Of a stretch of 64,000 nucleotides of DNA, positions 35,104 to 42,005 are shown in pieces. Positions within the stretch are counted from its first letter, which is position 1. Every line of letters starts with the position of its first letter. The stretch is from Candidatus Dormiibacter inghamiae (GTDB taxonomy: Bacteria > Chloroflexota > Dormibacteria > Dormibacterales > Dormibacteraceae). Under the pieces are notes generated by a model. That model was not told where the DNA came from, did not search any database, and saw only the letters and a program-made list of their open reading frames with translations. Where the stretch lies: NCBI GenBank assembly GCA_016464825.1, contig JAEKNQ010000040.1, positions 124,001-188,000 on the forward strand, given 5' to 3'. The position numbers and the translations under genes were made by a program.

Positions 35104-35799
35104 ATGGCCCTGCCTAAGGGACCGGCGCCGCTGACGGCGCTGGCGCTCGCGCTTACCGCCGCCCTGATCGGCGCCCTCTGGGGCGGCTGGGCGGCTCTGG
35201 CGATCTCGCTGGCCGTCGTCGCCGCCGCCATCGTCCTGGGCCGGCTGAAACCCATGGGCCTGATTCTGCTCAGCCTACTGCCGCTGGCGCTCTCCAGCCT
35301 GCTGATCAACGCGCTGCTGCCGGCAGGTGGTGCAGGGGCCAGCACCGCCATCCTGGCACTGGTCCGGCTGGCCGGCGCAACGCTCCCCTTGAGCCTGCTC
35401 TTTCTTGCCGTGCCCGCCGACAGGCTTCTCGCAGACCTGGAAGGGCACGGGCTGGGTCGCCGCCCCGCGTTCGTGCTGGCAGCCTCTCTGGGCTCGGTTT
35501 CGCGGGCACGCGGGCGTGCTGTACACGTCATCGAGGCCCAGCGCGCGCGCGGCCTGGACACGGAGGGCTCCTGGTGGCGGCGGGCCCGGGGCGTGCTGCC
35601 GCTCGTCAGCCCGCTCGTGCTGGGCAGCCTGGCGGAGGTGGAGGAGAGGGCGCTGGCGCTGGAGGTCAGGGCGTTCAACCGCTCGGGCCCCCGGACGGTA
35701 CTGGAGCCGCCGGTTGCTGCGGCCTGGGAGGGGGTCCTGCGCTGGTCTCTTCTGGCGGCGGCTGCGGCTGCCGTCGTGCTGCGATTTGCCGGGCGATGA
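35104..35799 (+). CDS. ECF transporter transmembrane component EcfT
   Basis: 231 residues. Four to five N-terminal hydrophobic segments are followed by a cytosolic part with VIEAQRARGLDTEG and later RALALEVRAFNRSGPRT; these carry the Ala-Arg-Gly-type coupling motifs by which EcfT engages the two ATPases. Its TGA overlaps the ATG of the first ATPase gene. Start ATG 35104 is 14 bases from the S-component stop. Confidence 0.8.
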   Translation: MALPKGPAPLTALALALTAALIGALWGGWAALAISLAVVAAAIVLGRLKPMGLILLSLLPLALSSLLINALLPAGGAGASTAILALVRLAGATLPLSLLFLAVPADRLLADLEGHGLGRRPAFVLAASLGSVSRARGRAVHVIEAQRARGLDTEGSWWRRARGVLPLVSPLVLGSLAEVEERALALEVRAFNRSGPRTVLEPPVAAAWEGVLRWSLLAAAAAAVVLRFAGR

Positions 35800-36404
35800 T
35801 CCAGCTGCTTGACGTGGCCTATCGCTATCCGGGCGAGCGGGAGTGGGCCATTCGAGAAACCAGCCTCGCGGTGAAGGCGGGCGAGCTGGTGGGGATCCGG
35901 GGAGCCAACGAGTCAGGCAAGACAACTCTCTGCCTGGTGGCCGCCGGACTGGCGCCGCGAGTGCTGGGTGGCGAGCTACGGGGCAGTGTCGAGCTGGCCG
36001 GGCTGAGCGCCATTCTCTTCGACAACCCGGAGACGCAGCTGTCGGGGCTCTGCCGGACCGTCTACGAGGAGGTCGCCTTCGGGCCCTGCAACCTTGGGCT
36101 GGCGCGGCAGGAGGTTCATCTCCGGACGGCTGCGGCGCTGGAGCGAATGGGCATCGGGCAACTGGCCGGGAAGTCGCCCGAGAGGCTTTCGGCAGGTCAG
36201 ACGCAGCTGGTCGTGCTGGCAGGCTTGATGGCGCTGCAGCCCGATGCCCTGATCCTAGACGAGCCGGTGTCCCGCCTTGACCCCGACGGAGCGGACGTCA
36301 TCGCCGGCGTCCTGCTGGGCCTGGCCGATTCCGGCAAGGCTGTGCTGCTGGCCGAACATGACGAGGCGCTGCTTTCTCTCTGCGGGCGGGTGGTGGAGCT
36401 GTGA
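35796..36404 (+). CDS. ECF transporter ATPase subunit (first)
   Basis: 202 residues. Walker A is GANESGKTT, the signature LSAGQTQ, Walker B LILDEPVSRLD, and the H-loop VLLAEHDE. An intermediate FDNPETQLSGLCRTVYEEVAFG (Q loop) is typical of EcfA. The ATG overlaps the EcfT stop and its own stop overlaps the next gene by 4 bases. A longer upstream open frame lies inside EcfT and is not used. Confidence 0.85.
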   Translation: MIQLLDVAYRYPGEREWAIRETSLAVKAGELVGIRGANESGKTTLCLVAAGLAPRVLGGELRGSVELAGLSAILFDNPETQLSGLCRTVYEEVAFGPCNLGLARQEVHLRTAAALERMGIGQLAGKSPERLSAGQTQLVVLAGLMALQPDALILDEPVSRLDPDGADVIAGVLLGLADSGKAVLLAEHDEALLSLCGRVVEL

Positions 36405-37024
36405 TCGCCGTCTGGGGCCTGAGCCACACTTACGCCGATGGCACGCAGGCCCTGACCGGCGTCAGCTTCAGCGTCGCGGCCGGGGAGGTGGTTTCTCTGT
36501 CCGGGCCCATGGGCTCGGGCAAGTCCACCCTGCTCCGCCACTTCAACGGACTGCTGCGGCCCAGCCACGGACGGGTGTGGATCCAGGGGCGTGACACTCG
36601 GGCTCTTCGGGTAGCTCAGCTGTCCCGCCGCGTGGCGGTCGCCTTCCAGGAGCCTGACCACCAGCTCTTTAAGACCAGCGTGCGGGAGGAGATCGCTTTC
36701 GCGGCAGCTGGGCACGACCGACTGGAGCTGGTGCTGGACTGGCTAAGTCTCCGGGCTGTCGCCAGCCGCCATCCCTTGGACCTCGGTTACTCGCGCCGCA
36801 AGCTGGTGGCGATCGCCGCGGTGGTGGCAATGGGCACTCCCATTGTCGTCCTCGACGAACCCGCCGCGGGCCAGGACCGGGCTGGGCTGCAGACGCTGCT
36901 CAGCCTCTTGGCCAGACTCCGTGAAGAGGGCCGGACAGTCGTGTTCGCGGGCCACAGGCGGGAACTCTCAGATGTCGCCGACCGGCGGCTGCGCCTCGAC
37001 TCAGGCCGCTTGACGTGTGGCTGA
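36401..37024 (+). CDS. ECF transporter ATPase subunit (second, degenerate signature)
   Basis: 207 residues, GTG start in an ATGA-like overlap. Walker A GPMGSGKST and Walker B VVLDEPAAGQD are intact, H-loop FAGHRRE is intact, Q loop FQEPDHQLF present. The ABC signature, LSGGQ in most family members, reads LGYSRRK, so only one composite ATP site may be fully catalytic. It pairs with the preceding ATPase. Confidence 0.82.
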   Translation: MIAVWGLSHTYADGTQALTGVSFSVAAGEVVSLSGPMGSGKSTLLRHFNGLLRPSHGRVWIQGRDTRALRVAQLSRRVAVAFQEPDHQLFKTSVREEIAFAAAGHDRLELVLDWLSLRAVASRHPLDLGYSRRKLVAIAAVVAMGTPIVVLDEPAAGQDRAGLQTLLSLLARLREEGRTVVFAGHRRELSDVADRRLRLDSGRLTCG

Positions 37025-37322
37025 ACCGCCTCGGAGCGCCAGCGCGGTTGGGCTGACAGCCGGCGGCCGAGCTAGCGTGGCAGCCGGCCGACCAGCGACC
37101 CGGTCAGCGATGCTAGCTCGCGGCTGAGCGCCGCCAGCGTGATGTCCACCGCCGGCCGGGAAACGCCGGATTCGTGCAGGCCGCCCAGGCGCGATGGTGA
37201 GGCCCGGAGCAAAGACTCGGCTGACCAGGACGTGGGCGACTCTTCTTCTCTGCATGGTCTTCATGCTTCTCAGGTTCTTCATCCTTGTTCTCAAGTACGA
37301 TGTTACCCAACTGGCCAAATGG

Positions 37323-37345
37323 CAAAGCGCCAGCCTGGCGCTTTG
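37323..37345. repeat. Perfect 10-bp hairpin upstream of the AbrB-type gene
   Basis: CAAAGCGCCA-GCC-TGGCGCTTTG forms a 10-bp perfect stem with a 3-base loop, 38 bases before the AbrB-like start codon. It may be an operator for that protein or a terminator for the ECF operon; no T-tract follows. The 358-base stretch 37025-37382 otherwise holds no gene I can support. Confidence 0.5.
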
Positions 37346-37382
37346 GCGTAGGTCCATTCCGGCGTAAGATCTTGTCCAGCCG

Positions 37383-37601
37383 ATGAAGAGCATCGTCGCC
37401 ATGAACACCACAGGCCGGCTGACCCTGCCGGCCGAGACGCGCCGTGGGCTGGGGCTCGAGGGCGAGTGCTACTTCGAGGTCAAGGTGGTGGACGGCACGA
37501 TCCTGCTCTGTCCAGTCAAGATAGTTCCCTTGGTCTCGTCCTCGGCCGCGCCTGCGTCTTCCGCCAGGATTGGAGGCGGTGCTCCACGAGCCGCCGGGTA
37601 G
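37383..37601 (+). CDS. AbrB/SpoVT-type DNA-binding protein
   Basis: 72 residues. MNTTGRLTLPAETRRGLGLEGECYFEVKVVDGTI is a swapped-hairpin AbrB/MazE fold; the ~25 C-terminal residues are low-complexity Ala/Ser. Such proteins are antitoxins or transition-state regulators. No toxin gene is adjacent, so a transcriptional regulator acting on the 10-bp hairpin immediately upstream is a reasonable inference. Confidence 0.7.
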   Translation: MKSIVAMNTTGRLTLPAETRRGLGLEGECYFEVKVVDGTILLCPVKIVPLVSSSAAPASSARIGGGAPRAAG

Positions 37602-37711
37602 CGCTATCATTCTCTTAGCCGCTGGTAGTCAGCGGTGCTGGCGTAGGTCGTTTCCAGGTTCTTCGACCGCCCGTCGTCAGTTCGTCAGTTCGAGGAACCA
37701 GGAGTAACGAG

Positions 37712-37906
37712 ATGCCTGAGGGCACCATCAAGAAGATCGTCTCGGATCGCGGCTTTGGATTCATTGCGGCCGACGACGGCAAGGAGTACTTCTTTCACCG
37801 CAGCTCAGTTGCCGAATTCGACAACCTGCGCGGCGGCGAGAGGGTGACGTTTGAGACCGAGCCGAGCCCCAAGGGCCCGCGCGCGGCTCAGGTTCGGGTC
37901 GCCTAA
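37712..37906 (+). CDS. Cold-shock protein (CspA family)
   Basis: 64 residues. GTIKKIVSDRGFGFIAADDGKEYFFHRSSV contains RNP1-like (GFGFI) and RNP2-like (FFH) nucleic-acid-binding strands. SD AGGAG lies 7 bases before the ATG. The 110-base non-coding stretch before it is probably the 5' untranslated region usual for csp genes, and a strong terminator follows. Confidence 0.93.
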   Translation: MPEGTIKKIVSDRGFGFIAADDGKEYFFHRSSVAEFDNLRGGERVTFETEPSPKGPRAAQVRVA

Positions 37907-37924
37907 GCAAGAAGCGCTCCGCGC

Positions 37925-37963
37925 TAGCCCCGTGCGCCACGAGCGCACGGGGCTATTTATTTA
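37925..37963 (+). terminator. Rho-independent terminator of the cold-shock gene
   Basis: TAGCCCCGTGCGC (37925-37937) pairs perfectly with GCGCACGGGGCTA (37943-37955), loop CACGA, followed by TTTATTTA. Confidence 0.9.
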
Positions 37964-37969
37964 GGCACC

Positions 37970-38881
37970 GTGCAGCACTCAGCTCGGCGCTCTTTTCGGC
38001 TGCCTCGAGCCCTCGATCTCGCGGCAACGCTGCGGCCTCTGCAGAGGGGACCCCTGGATCCGACGTTCCGATTCGAGGCAGGCGCGGTCTGGCGGGCCAG
38101 TCGGACCGCGGCGGGGCCGGCCCGGGAGAGGCTCTGGCAGGCGCCGGACGGCAGCGTCTACGTGGAGGCCTGGGGCCAGGGTGCGGGCTGGCTGCTGGAG
38201 CACGCTGCAGAGCTGTGTGGGAGCCTGGACGACGACTCTGCCTTCAGACCAGTCGACGGGCTGGTCAGCACGCTTCACCGCCGAGCGCCGGGCCTCCGTC
38301 TGGCTCGCACCCAAGCTGTCTGGGAGGCGACGGCTGCCACGATCTTGGAGCAGAGGGTGACAGGTCTCGACGCCTGGCGCAGCTGGCGACTGCTGGTCCG
38401 ACGCCAGAGCGAGCCGGCCCCCGGTCCGGGGCCCCAGCTCTGGCTGCCACCGGTTCCGGAGCAAGTGGCCCACATGCCGCTTCATGAGCTGGCGGGAATC
38501 GGGGTTGAGGCCAAGCGGGCCGCCACCCTCCGGCGCGCAGCCGCTCTGGCAGGCCGACTGGAGGAGACCTGTGAGGTCGACCCTCCGGCCGTCCGCAGGC
38601 GTCTGCTTAGCGTCCCGGGCCTCGGCCTTTGGTCGGCCGCGGAGATCGCACGCGTGGCGCTGGGCGATGCTGATACGGTGCCGGTGGGCGACTACCACGT
38701 GCCGCACCAGGTGGCCTGGGCGCTGGCCGGCGAGCCACGCGGCAGCGACGAGCGGATGCTGGAGCTGCTGGAGCCCTACCGCGGCCACCGCGGCCGAGTC
38801 CTTGCGCTGCTGAACCACGCGGGCATCCAAGCTCCTGCCTATGGTCCCCGCCAGCCGCTGCGCGACATCTCGAAGCTCTGA
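37970..38881 (+). CDS. HhH-GPD DNA glycosylase (AlkA-like 3-methyladenine glycosylase)
   Basis: 303 residues, GTG start. TILEQRVTGLDAWRSWRLL is the family's EQ-V motif; the helix-hairpin-helix LSVPGLGLWSAAEIARVALGDADTVPVGDYHVPH carries the catalytic Asp in GDYHVPH. It excises alkylated or otherwise damaged bases in the cytosol. The N-terminal domain is AlkA_N-like in position, but sequence alone does not fix the substrate. It begins just after the csp terminator. Confidence 0.82.
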   Translation: MQHSARRSFRLPRALDLAATLRPLQRGPLDPTFRFEAGAVWRASRTAAGPARERLWQAPDGSVYVEAWGQGAGWLLEHAAELCGSLDDDSAFRPVDGLVSTLHRRAPGLRLARTQAVWEATAATILEQRVTGLDAWRSWRLLVRRQSEPAPGPGPQLWLPPVPEQVAHMPLHELAGIGVEAKRAATLRRAAALAGRLEETCEVDPPAVRRRLLSVPGLGLWSAAEIARVALGDADTVPVGDYHVPHQVAWALAGEPRGSDERMLELLEPYRGHRGRVLALLNHAGIQAPAYGPRQPLRDISKL

Positions 38882-38916
38882 TCCTGCGAGCCGAGGGCTT
38901 CACTTCCATCTACCTG

Positions 38917-39591
38917 CTAGCCAGTTCGAATTCTGAGCAAGAACGCCGGCAGCGGCAGCGCCTGAACCAGGCAGCACCAGCCAAGCCCGAGCAGGATCCC
39001 ACCCAATACGTCGGTCGGCCAGTGCGGCCCCGCCCAGACCCGCCCCAGCGCTGCCAGCAGCAAGACAGCTACTGCCGCACTCCAGATCAGTCCTCGCGTC
39101 GACCGCCCGCGGCCGGCGACCAGCGCCGCGGCCAGCATCACTGCCAGCCAGGTGAAGAACACCGCGTGACCGCTCGGAAAGCTGAAACCCACGTTGATCT
39201 GGCTGACGTGAACCAGCTCGCCCGCAGGTCGGGGCCGGTGCAGGGCAATCTTGAGCACAGTAGTCCAGAGGCTGGCGACGGCGGCCAAGGCCAGCCGCAG
39301 GCCCGCGCTCCAGCGCCAGACGAGCATTGACAGCGTCGCGGCTATCCCGAGCAACGTTTGCGGCCAGCCGCCAGACCAATTGGTGAGATCCATCACCAAG
39401 CTCAGCGGTCCCCAAGTCGTGGCCTGCACAAGCCGTTCCAGCGGCAGATCCAGAACGCTCAGGCTGAGCGCTCGGCTGGCCCAGACATCGAGCGCCAAGA
39501 GGGCCAGCAAGGCGGCGGCGGCCACCAGCCAAACGGTTGGCGAATGGCCGCGGACGGCTGGATTGGTTTCCCGGGCACCGCTCGCAGCCAT
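38917..39591 (-). CDS. PAP2-family membrane phosphatase
   Basis: 224 residues with about six hydrophobic segments. The phosphatase signature is complete: KIALHRPRP, FSFPSGHAVFF and GRVWAGPHWPTDVLGG. It likely dephosphorylates a lipid or isoprenoid pyrophosphate at the outer membrane face. It is distinct from the AUR1-like PAP2 protein at 16.4 kb. Confidence 0.87.
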   Translation of the reverse strand: MAASGARETNPAVRGHSPTVWLVAAAALLALLALDVWASRALSLSVLDLPLERLVQATTWGPLSLVMDLTNWSGGWPQTLLGIAATLSMLVWRWSAGLRLALAAVASLWTTVLKIALHRPRPAGELVHVSQINVGFSFPSGHAVFFTWLAVMLAAALVAGRGRSTRGLIWSAAVAVLLLAALGRVWAGPHWPTDVLGGILLGLGWCCLVQALPLPAFLLRIRTG

Positions 39592-39655
39592 CTGCTCTTT
39601 AGAGGCTACTCGCGGGCAGCCAAGGCTTGACAGTGCGGAGAACGGCAGAGCGGGT

Positions 39656-39661
39656 TAGGCT
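39656..39661 (+). promoter_or_regulatory. Leaderless -10 box (TAGGCT)
   Basis: TAGGCT ends 8 bases before the ATG at 39670. Confidence 0.45.
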
Positions 39662-39669
39662 TCCCCACG

Positions 39670-40242
39670 ATGGCTGCCAGCGCCCGGGTCCCGGTCCATC
39701 ACGCGGCGCGCAGCCGCTTCACTCGCGAGCGGCTGGCTCAGATTTACCACACGGCGTTTGCCAAGCCCGGCTCCGAACGCCTCTTTCTGTCCTCCCTCGC
39801 CTTCTTCCTGGCCTTTGTGGTGGTGAGAGGCATCACCACCTCGATCCACGCCAACGTCGGTCCCTTCCACAACGTGGGCTTGGGTGGCACACACATCCAC
39901 CACCTGGTTTGGGGCATCTTCCTGCTCCTGTTCTGCGGCCTTGGCCTGCTGGCTCTGGGCGGACCGGGGGCGCGTTGGTTCCATTTTTCCAGCCGGCTGC
40001 TGGCGGTTGGCTTCGGGGTGGGCGCCGCACTGACACTTGACGAGTTCGAGCTCTGGCTGCACCTCGCAGACCTCTACTGGGCGCCCCAGGGCAGCGGCAG
40101 CATTCGGGCGGTGCTGCTCTTTGGCTCACTGCTGTCGGTGGCCGGCTGGGGCTGGCCGCTGACGCGGTTGCTGCTGAAGGAGGTGGCTCACAGCTTCCGC
40201 GGCGAGCCGGCGCCCAGCGCCCGGCACGTCTCCCCGCCCTAG
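39670..40242 (+). CDS. Conserved integral membrane protein
   Basis: 190 residues, five or so hydrophobic segments, family not recognised. The intramembrane His-rich motif GGTHIHHLVWGIF and the following TLDEFELWLHLADLYW are the conserved-looking parts; clustered His, Asp and Glu in or near helices suggest metal or proton binding. It lies directly before the CO dehydrogenase operon on the same strand but has its own promoter-like box and a 56-base gap after it, so operon membership is uncertain. Confidence 0.65.
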   Translation: MAASARVPVHHAARSRFTRERLAQIYHTAFAKPGSERLFLSSLAFFLAFVVVRGITTSIHANVGPFHNVGLGGTHIHHLVWGIFLLLFCGLGLLALGGPGARWFHFSSRLLAVGFGVGAALTLDEFELWLHLADLYWAPQGSGSIRAVLLFGSLLSVAGWGWPLTRLLLKEVAHSFRGEPAPSARHVSPP

Positions 40243-40285
40243 CGCAACACTGGCGATGGGGTTTTTCAGAGCGTAGGACCGCTGC

Positions 40286-40291
40286 TACACT
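40286..40291 (+). promoter_or_regulatory. Leaderless -10 box (TACACT) of the cox operon
   Basis: TACACT ends 7 bases before the ATG of coxM at 40299. It is the only clear promoter-like signal ahead of the CO dehydrogenase genes. Confidence 0.5.
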
Positions 40292-40298
40292 CGCCTCC

Positions 40299-41168
40299 AT
40301 GTACCCGGCCAAGTTCGAGTACTTCGCGCCCCGGACACTCGCGGAGGCGCTCTCGCTCCTGGAAAAGTACGGCGACGAGGGAAAAGTCCTGGCCGGGGGC
40401 CAGAGCCTGATCCCCCTCATGAAGCTGCGCTTTGCGGCGCCCCGGGCGCTCATCGACTTGAACCGCATTGAGGGCCTTGACCAGCTGGTCGAAGAGGCCG
40501 GCGCGCTTCGGATCGGCGCCCTCGTGCGAACCAAGGCCTGCGAGCTCTCCCAGCTGCTCCACGACCGCTTCCGCGCTCTCGGCGACGCCGCCCCCCAGAT
40601 CTCCGACCCGATAGTTCGCAACCGGGGAACTGTGGTAGGCTCCCTCGTCCACGCCGATCCGCAGGGCGACTGGGGCTCGGTAATGCTTGCCGTCGGGGCC
40701 AGGGTCGAGGCCCGCGGATCTGGGGGAACGCGGACGGTCACCATCGAGCAGTTCTTCCAGGGCCCGTTCGCCTCGGCGCTCCAGCCAGATGAGATAGTCA
40801 CCTCGGTGGTGGTGCCCGACCCGGGACCTCGGGCGAGCGGGACCTACCTGAAGCTGGAGCGCAAGGTGGGTGACTTCGCGACAGTCGGTGTCGCTGTCCA
40901 CCTCTCGCTCGACAACGGGAGGGTCCGCCGAGCCGGGATCGCCCTCACCGCCGTGGCGCCGACCAACGTGAAAGCGACCAAGGCGGAGGAGGCGCTGGCC
41001 GGCGCTGAACTCAACGACTCCTCGATCCGCAATGCGGCCGAGCTCGCCGCACAGGCGGCGGAGCCGCGCAGCGACCTGCGGGGAAGCGCCGACTACAAGC
41101 GCCACATAGTGCAGGTGTTCACAGAGCGCGGGTTGCGCACGGCGGCGGAGGCTGCCCGCGCCGCGTAG
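40299..41168 (+). CDS. coxM: Aerobic CO dehydrogenase medium (FAD) subunit
   Basis: 289 residues, normal for CoxM. FEYFAPRTLAEALSLLEKYG, the FAD loop VLAGGQSLIPLMKLR, and the second FAD motif TVVGSLVHADPQGDW (TxGGxxxxAD-like, here VGSLVHADP) are visible, with the domain-closing DFATVGVAVHLSL. It shuttles electrons from the Fe-S subunit to the quinone pool. It leads the operon and is followed 12 bases later by the small zinc-ribbon gene. Confidence 0.93.
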   Translation: MYPAKFEYFAPRTLAEALSLLEKYGDEGKVLAGGQSLIPLMKLRFAAPRALIDLNRIEGLDQLVEEAGALRIGALVRTKACELSQLLHDRFRALGDAAPQISDPIVRNRGTVVGSLVHADPQGDWGSVMLAVGARVEARGSGGTRTVTIEQFFQGPFASALQPDEIVTSVVVPDPGPRASGTYLKLERKVGDFATVGVAVHLSLDNGRVRRAGIALTAVAPTNVKATKAEEALAGAELNDSSIRNAAELAAQAAEPRSDLRGSADYKRHIVQVFTERGLRTAAEAARAA

Positions 41169-41180
41169 GAGGTGAAGGAG

Positions 41181-41465
41181 ATGGCCGAAGAGACCTGTCC
41201 GAACTGTGGAGCAGTGGTGCCCCGCGAAGCCGGACAGCATGCAATGACCCCCAGCGCCGGCGTCGTCGAGTGTCCCAGCTGCGGCGCCAAGGTCACACTG
41301 GCCAAACCCGGCGCCCAAAGCGAGGCCGAAGCGGCAGAGCCCAGCCCGGATGCCTCCACCACCCTCGAATCGCGCGGAGGTGAGACGGGAGGCGACGATT
41401 ACTTCAGCGGCGAGGAGTCTCTGGGGGGCGTCATGAAGGAAGTGAAAGAGAAGGAAGGCGGATGA
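41181..41465 (+). CDS. Small zinc-ribbon protein inside the cox operon
   Basis: 94 residues from the ATG at 41181, which has GGAGG 8 bases upstream. Two CxxC pairs (CPNCGAVVP and CPSCGAKV) form a zinc ribbon; the rest is acidic and low-complexity up to a short helical tail [11 protein letters not shown]. Its ATGA overlap with coxS means it is translated together with the CO dehydrogenase subunits. It is not part of the standard coxMSL set. A role in assembly of the cofactor or as a chaperone is only suggested by position. Confidence 0.72.
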   Translation: MAEETCPNCGAVVPREAGQHAMTPSAGVVECPSCGAKVTLAKPGAQSEAEAAEPSPDASTTLESRGGETGGDDYFSGEESLGGVMKEVKEKEGG

Positions 41466-41995
41466 ACGAGCAGGCACGGCCGGTAAGTGACGAGCCACAG
41501 ATGCGGCGCAGGGTCGAGATGGTCGTCAACGGCCGGCCGCGCTCGGCCGAGATCGAGACCCGGCTCCTGCTCGTCCACTTCCTGCGTGAGACCCTGGGCC
41601 TGACGGGGACCCATGTCGGCTGCGACACTACCAGCTGCGGGGCCTGCACAGTCCGCCTCCAGGGCACGCCCATCAAGTCCTGCACGATGTTCGCGGTCCA
41701 GGCAGACGGCCTGGAGGTGACGACAGTTGAGGGCCTGGCGCAAGGTGGAAAGCTCCATCCCGTGCAGGAGGGGTTCAAGGAAGAACACGGTTTGCAGTGC
41801 GGCTTCTGCACGCCGGGCATGATGCTGGTATCGGCGGCCCTGCTCGAGGAGAACCCGAACCCGACCGAGGCGGAGATCCGCTTCGCCATCTCCGGCAACA
41901 TCTGCCGCTGCACCGGCTACCAGAACATCGTGAAGGCCGTCCAGTGGGCGGCCCAGAAGACCCAGTCGGGGCAAGCAGCCACCACAGTGGCCTGA
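41462..41995 (+). CDS. coxS: Aerobic CO dehydrogenase small [2Fe-2S] subunit
   Basis: 177 residues. The plant-type cluster motif is [20 protein letters not shown]; the second cluster lies in [13 protein letters not shown] and [13 protein letters not shown]. It carries electrons from the molybdenum site to CoxM. The N terminus carries about 20 extra residues. Gene order M-S-L is as in form I operons. Confidence 0.95.
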   Translation: MNEQARPVSDEPQMRRRVEMVVNGRPRSAEIETRLLLVHFLRETLGLTGTHVGCDTTSCGACTVRLQGTPIKSCTMFAVQADGLEVTTVEGLAQGGKLHPVQEGFKEEHGLQCGFCTPGMMLVSAALLEENPNPTEAEIRFAISGNICRCTGYQNIVKAVQWAAQKTQSGQAATTVA

Positions 41996-42005
41996 GGAGG
42001 ACTTG

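Noticed and set aside
34259-37024. Assigning the ECF transporter to cobalamin because metH is nearby
   Set aside because: The genes are divergent and separated, the S component matches no substrate family I can name, and no riboswitch is present.
37254-37367. A 37-residue hydrophobic ORF (MVFMLLRFFILVLKYDV) before the AbrB-type gene
   Set aside because: No SD is visible and it runs through the perfect hairpin; without conservation it is more likely non-coding.
39627-39661. TTGACA as a -35 box for the membrane protein at 39670
   Set aside because: The gap to TAGGCT is 23 bases, too long for a normal promoter; the -10 box alone is called.
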